From the NCBI GenBank assembly GCA_002437115.1, contig DJOD01000018.1, forward strand, positions 1-64,000: 64,000 nt of DNA, written 5' to 3'. Under the pieces are notes generated by a model. The model saw nothing but the letters and a program-made list of their open reading frames with translations, searched no databases and was not told the origin of the DNA. This DNA comes from Prevotella sp. UBA6447. GTDB taxonomy: Bacteria; Bacteroidota; Bacteroidia; Bacteroidales; Bacteroidaceae. Below are positions 61,312-64,000 of the stretch, one piece after another (positions within the stretch are counted from its first letter, which is position 1; each line of letters begins with the position of its first letter). Made by a program: the position numbers and the translations under genes.

Positions 61312-62784
61312 ATGATGAATATAGATTATAGTCAGTTTTTAAACATGATCCCTGAGGTGACCCTCATGGCCATCTTGCTGATTGTGTTCATTACAGACCT
61401 GTTCACGGCCAAGAAGCCCGGAGAAGAGCCTTCTCGAACTTGGTTCAATCCATTCGTGTGCGTATTGCTGTTGGCACATGTTCTGATCAACATTCAGACC
61501 ACCCCCGACGTGACTGCTTTCGGTGGCATGTACATGACCAATGCCAGCGTGGGTGTTATCAAGACGATTCTCGCGTTCAGCGCACTCATCGTGTGCATCC
61601 AGTCGCGCGAATGGTTGCGTCGTTCCGACACTTGTTTCAAGGAAGGTGAGTTCTATGAGTTGACAATTGCCACCTTGCTTGGCATGAACATGATGGTTTC
61701 GGCCAACCACTTCCTGCTTTTCTTCTTAGGCTTGGAGATGGCTTCCGTCCCCATGGCTTGCCTTGTGGCCTTCGACAAGTATCGCCACAATTCCGCCGAG
61801 GCGGGCGCCAAGTTCATCTTGACAGCCACGTTCTCCAGTGGTGTCATGCTTTATGGCATCAGCTTCTTGTATGCCGCCACGGGCACGCTCTATTTCGACG
61901 ATGTTGTGTCCCATGTCTCAGCAACTCCGCTTTGCATCATGGGCATGGTGTTCTTCTTCAGTGGTTTAGGCTTCAAGATTTCGCTTGTTCCCTTCCATTT
62001 CTGGACTGCCGACACCTACCAGGGTGCCCCCACCACCGTGTCGGGCTACCTGAGTGTCACTTCCAAGGGTGCCGCAGCCTTTGCGCTCTGTGCCATTCTG
62101 ATGAAAGTCTTCGCCCCCATCGTGGAGTATTGGCAGGTCATGCTGATGGTGATTATCGTCTTGTCAATCACCATAGGCAACCTCTTTGCCATCCACCAGA
62201 AAGACTTGAAGCGCTTCATGGCCTTCAGTTCCATTTCGCAGGCAGGCTACATCATGCTCGCCGTGGTGGGCAACTCGGCCATGAGTGTCACGGCCTTGTC
62301 TTTCTATGTGCTGATTTATGTGGTTGCCAACCTTGCTGTGTTCACCATCATTTCGGCGGTTGAGGAGCACAACGGAGGTGTGGTCAGCATGGATGCCTAC
62401 AATGGCTTCTACAAGACCAATCCACGCTTGGCATTTCTGATGACGCTGGCCTTGTTCTCGTTGGGTGGCATTCCTCCCTTTGCAGGTATGTTCTCGAAGT
62501 TCTTCGTGTTCATGGCCGCCGCCAACGGCGCGCAGGTCACTACGACCATTGGTGCCACCATCTACGCGGTGGTGTTCATCGCTTTGGTCAACACAGTGCT
62601 GTCGCTCTACTACTATCTGCTCATCGTCAAAGCCATGTTTATCCGTGAGAACGACCATCCGCTGCCCACTTTCAAGAGCCACGTCAACACCAAGCTGGCC
62701 TTGGCCATCTGCACGTTGGGCATTGTGGCCTTTGGCGTATGCAGTTTCGTTTACAATTGGATACATGCCGCATCGGTGCTGTAA
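61312..62784 (+). CDS. nuoN: Complex I antiporter-like subunit NuoN
   Basis: 490 residues from ATG 61312 (the adjacent ATG at 61315 is equally possible; a TTG at 61300 is unlikely). About 14 helices; FLGLEMASVPMACLVAFDKY (about 144-163) has the conserved Glu, and SLVPFHFWTADTYQGAPTTV (about 227-246) is the NuoN signature. Last gene of the operon; a terminator follows. Confidence 0.96.
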   Translation: MMNIDYSQFLNMIPEVTLMAILLIVFITDLFTAKKPGEEPSRTWFNPFVCVLLLAHVLINIQTTPDVTAFGGMYMTNASVGVIKTILAFSALIVCIQSREWLRRSDTCFKEGEFYELTIATLLGMNMMVSANHFLLFFLGLEMASVPMACLVAFDKYRHNSAEAGAKFILTATFSSGVMLYGISFLYAATGTLYFDDVVSHVSATPLCIMGMVFFFSGLGFKISLVPFHFWTADTYQGAPTTVSGYLSVTSKGAAAFALCAILMKVFAPIVEYWQVMLMVIIVLSITIGNLFAIHQKDLKRFMAFSSISQAGYIMLAVVGNSAMSVTALSFYVLIYVVANLAVFTIISAVEEHNGGVVSMDAYNGFYKTNPRLAFLMTLALFSLGGIPPFAGMFSKFFVFMAAANGAQVTTTIGATIYAVVFIALVNTVLSLYYYLLIVKAMFIRENDHPLPTFKSHVNTKLALAICTLGIVAFGVCSFVYNWIHAASVL

Positions 62785-62808
62785 CCTGTTGTAAAGTTCA
62801 TCCATAGT

Positions 62809-62847
62809 AAAAGCCGCATGGGTCAGACGACCTGTGCGGCTTTTTCT
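62809..62847 (+). terminator. Rho-independent terminator of the nuo operon
   Basis: AAAAGCCGCA (62809-62818) pairs with TGCGGCTTTT (62835-62844), with an inner GGTC/GACC stem, then a T run. Confidence 0.85.
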
Positions 62848-62981
62848 TGGTGTCGGTAGGGCATTCATGCCTACGTTTCCGAATCGGTATCGTTTCTTGT
62901 GAAGATAGATTCTATTTTGTTTTTTCATTCGTTATCGTACAGATTTTTCTCCCTAAGCGGTCAATTCTTCCCATTTTTTTC

Positions 62982-62989
62982 TAACTTTG
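62982..62989 (+). promoter_or_regulatory. -7 element for the SGNH esterase gene
   Basis: TAACTTTG, consensus -7; no -33 box at the expected spacing. About 157 bases upstream of ATG 63146. Confidence 0.45.
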
Positions 62990-63145
62990 CTGATTAGAAG
63001 GTGACGGTGCCCTTGCAGTAAAGGCAGCATTGTGATAGGCACCGCTCCCTGTCAACGCGACGTCTATGTGTTGTAAGGCCGTAGGCTGATGTTCGCTGGA
63101 CTATTCGGATAATGTATTAACAAGTCTGCCCAATGAACGATTGAC

Positions 63146-64000
63146 ATGAAAAGATTTGTTGTTTTGTTGGTGTTGTTCTTGCTTGTGCTGTCCGCCGCAC
63201 AAGCCAAGAAAGGCGTTATTCCCGTGTTTATCACGGCGGGCCAGTCGAATACCGACGGCCGGGTAAAGAATGAGGACCTGCCCGAGTATATCAAGAAGCA
63301 CAAGTATCACCACACCTACTGGTGTTACAATAATGGCTGGTATAGTGAGCATGGTGAGTTTCAGCTTTTTTGGCCCCACATCGACCGCAAGGAAGACAAT
63401 GCCCGCTGGGCTTATGATGCTGTGACCTATTATTTTCTTGACCACTCCTTAGGCTGCGACTATTACGTGATTAAGGAATCGCGTGGAGGCACTGCCATCA
63501 GTCTGAAATGCCCCAGCGACCACAACATGTATTGGAACGCGTCGCCCAAGTACCTTCAGGAGAACAAGCCAACCGACAAGGGCGGCAAGAGCCTTCTGAA
63601 AGCTCTGTGCGAAAACATTGACCTTGCCATCGACAAGACGCTGTCGAAGAAAGGAAAGTATGACATCAAGGCCCTCATCTGGCACCAGGGCGAGAGCGAC
63701 CGCCATGACAGCAAGGCCTACTATGCTCACCTCAAGGAGCTGATAGCCCACGTGCGCCACCACCTTGTCGAGAAGACCGGTCAGAAGAAATACTATCGTC
63801 TGCCCGTCATCCTGGGCGGCATTGCCCATAAGAGTGCGGGCTTCTCCGAAGGCGTGGAGGAAGGCCAGCGTCGTTTGGCTGAGGAAGACAAGAACGTGCA
63901 TTTCATACCAGTGCCCGACGCATCCTTGCAGTCTGACCACATGCACTTCGACGCGCGTGGTGCCGAGCTGCTCGGCAAGAAAGTCTACAATAAGCTCGTG
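63146..64000 (+). CDS. Secreted SGNH-hydrolase / carbohydrate (sialate O-acetyl)esterase-like protein, 3' end cut off
   Basis: At least 285 residues; the frame is open to the window edge. Signal peptide MKRFVVLLVLFLLVLSAAQA. SASA/SGNH motifs: block I ITAGQSNTDGR near 30-40 with the nucleophilic Ser, block III region LIWHQGESDRHD near 178-189, and the catalytic Asp-x-x-His in SDHMHFDARG near 267-276. Probable acetyl-esterase acting on glycans (for example acetylated xylan or sialic acid) in the periplasm or outside. It may be part of a polysaccharide-use locus to the right, which cannot be checked here. Confidence 0.88.
   Translation, partial: MKRFVVLLVLFLLVLSAAQAKKGVIPVFITAGQSNTDGRVKNEDLPEYIKKHKYHHTYWCYNNGWYSEHGEFQLFWPHIDRKEDNARWAYDAVTYYFLDHSLGCDYYVIKESRGGTAISLKCPSDHNMYWNASPKYLQENKPTDKGGKSLLKALCENIDLAIDKTLSKKGKYDIKALIWHQGESDRHDSKAYYAHLKELIAHVRHHLVEKTGQKKYYRLPVILGGIAHKSAGFSEGVEEGQRRLAEEDKNVHFIPVPDASLQSDHMHFDARGAELLGKKVYNKLV

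Larger units (their letters stand above)
62785..63145. other. Intergenic region between nuoN and the esterase gene
   Basis: 361 bp holding the nuo terminator (62809-62847) and a -7 box TAACTTTG at 62982-62989 for the downstream gene, with a leader of about 150 nt. No gene seen. Confidence 0.5.

Noticed and set aside
1..64000. CRISPR arrays, tRNA or rRNA genes, complete insertion sequences, prophage
   Set aside because: No repeat-spacer pattern, tRNA T-loop and cloverleaf arrangement, transposase with terminal repeats or phage structural gene was seen by eye; a covariance-model scan would be needed to exclude a tRNA fully.

Overview
The window looks like chromosomal DNA of a Bacteroidales bacterium, most likely a Prevotella relative. 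The basis is gene content and promoter style. Many genes are preceded by the Bacteroidetes -7 element TAnnTTTG, several with a TTTG-like -33 element 19-20 bp upstream, and strong Shine-Dalgarno sequences are rare. The nuo operon has a fused nuoCD and no nuoEFG, and family-typical genes such as imelysin, a PorT-like barrel and a GH57/debranching/glycosyltransferase glycogen locus are present. The DNA is fairly GC-rich, so long antisense shadow frames are common. I saw no tRNA, rRNA, CRISPR array, complete insertion sequence or prophage.

Layout. 1-5 kb: 5' part of rmlB, a Zn/Cd-type P1B ATPase, a decayed secreted-protein gene and a MaoC-fold hydratase. 5-9 kb: a TonB-dependent receptor behind three 21-bp tandem repeats, then a decayed Rpn-family nuclease gene. 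9-14.8 kb: an aconitase-superfamily hydratase (YbhJ-like) with NADP-isocitrate dehydrogenase, the glutamate symporter GltS, and an AraC-family regulator broken by several frameshifts. 14.8-17 kb: groES-groEL behind a set of TGNCA dyads. 17-24 kb: a probable small RNA or attenuator, a small membrane protein overlapping an orphan umuD, an AmgK-like kinase fused to a RapZ C-terminal domain next to a MurU-like nucleotidyltransferase, guaA, a 49-residue protein, a PagL-like deacylase and mscL.

24-36 kb: gapA, miaA, a lipid-kinase-like protein, the glycogen cluster (debranching enzyme, glycosyltransferase, GH57), a lipoprotein serpin and a secreted modular protein. 36-42.5 kb: a long AT-rich spacer holding a promoter with a G10 tract in its spacer, then a three-gene operon (porin, imelysin, di-heme oxidoreductase) that looks like an envelope iron-acquisition system. 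42.5-44.1 kb: a two-gene regulator unit, a RIC/YtfE-type di-iron protein fused to a LuxR helix-turn-helix followed by a LuxR regulator with a degenerate receiver. 44-52 kb: a secreted phospholipase-D protein, KDO synthesis genes kdsD and kdsA, a small outer-membrane barrel, a large MscS channel and an AEC transporter. 52.4-62.8 kb: ten genes for an 11-subunit complex I. The window ends inside a secreted SGNH esterase.

Functional themes are envelope biogenesis and recycling (rmlB, kdsA/D, AmgK/MurU, PagL, PLD), central carbon and energy metabolism (hydratase/icd, gapA, glycogen, Nuo), and stress handling (groESL, umuD, RIC-LuxR, two mechanosensitive channels, metal export). The most promising under-described elements are the RIC-LuxR/pseudo-receiver pair with its repeated upstream motif, the kinase-RapZ fusion next to MurU, the promoter-to-terminator small RNA at about 17.2-17.36 kb, the groES dyads and the G10-containing promoter.
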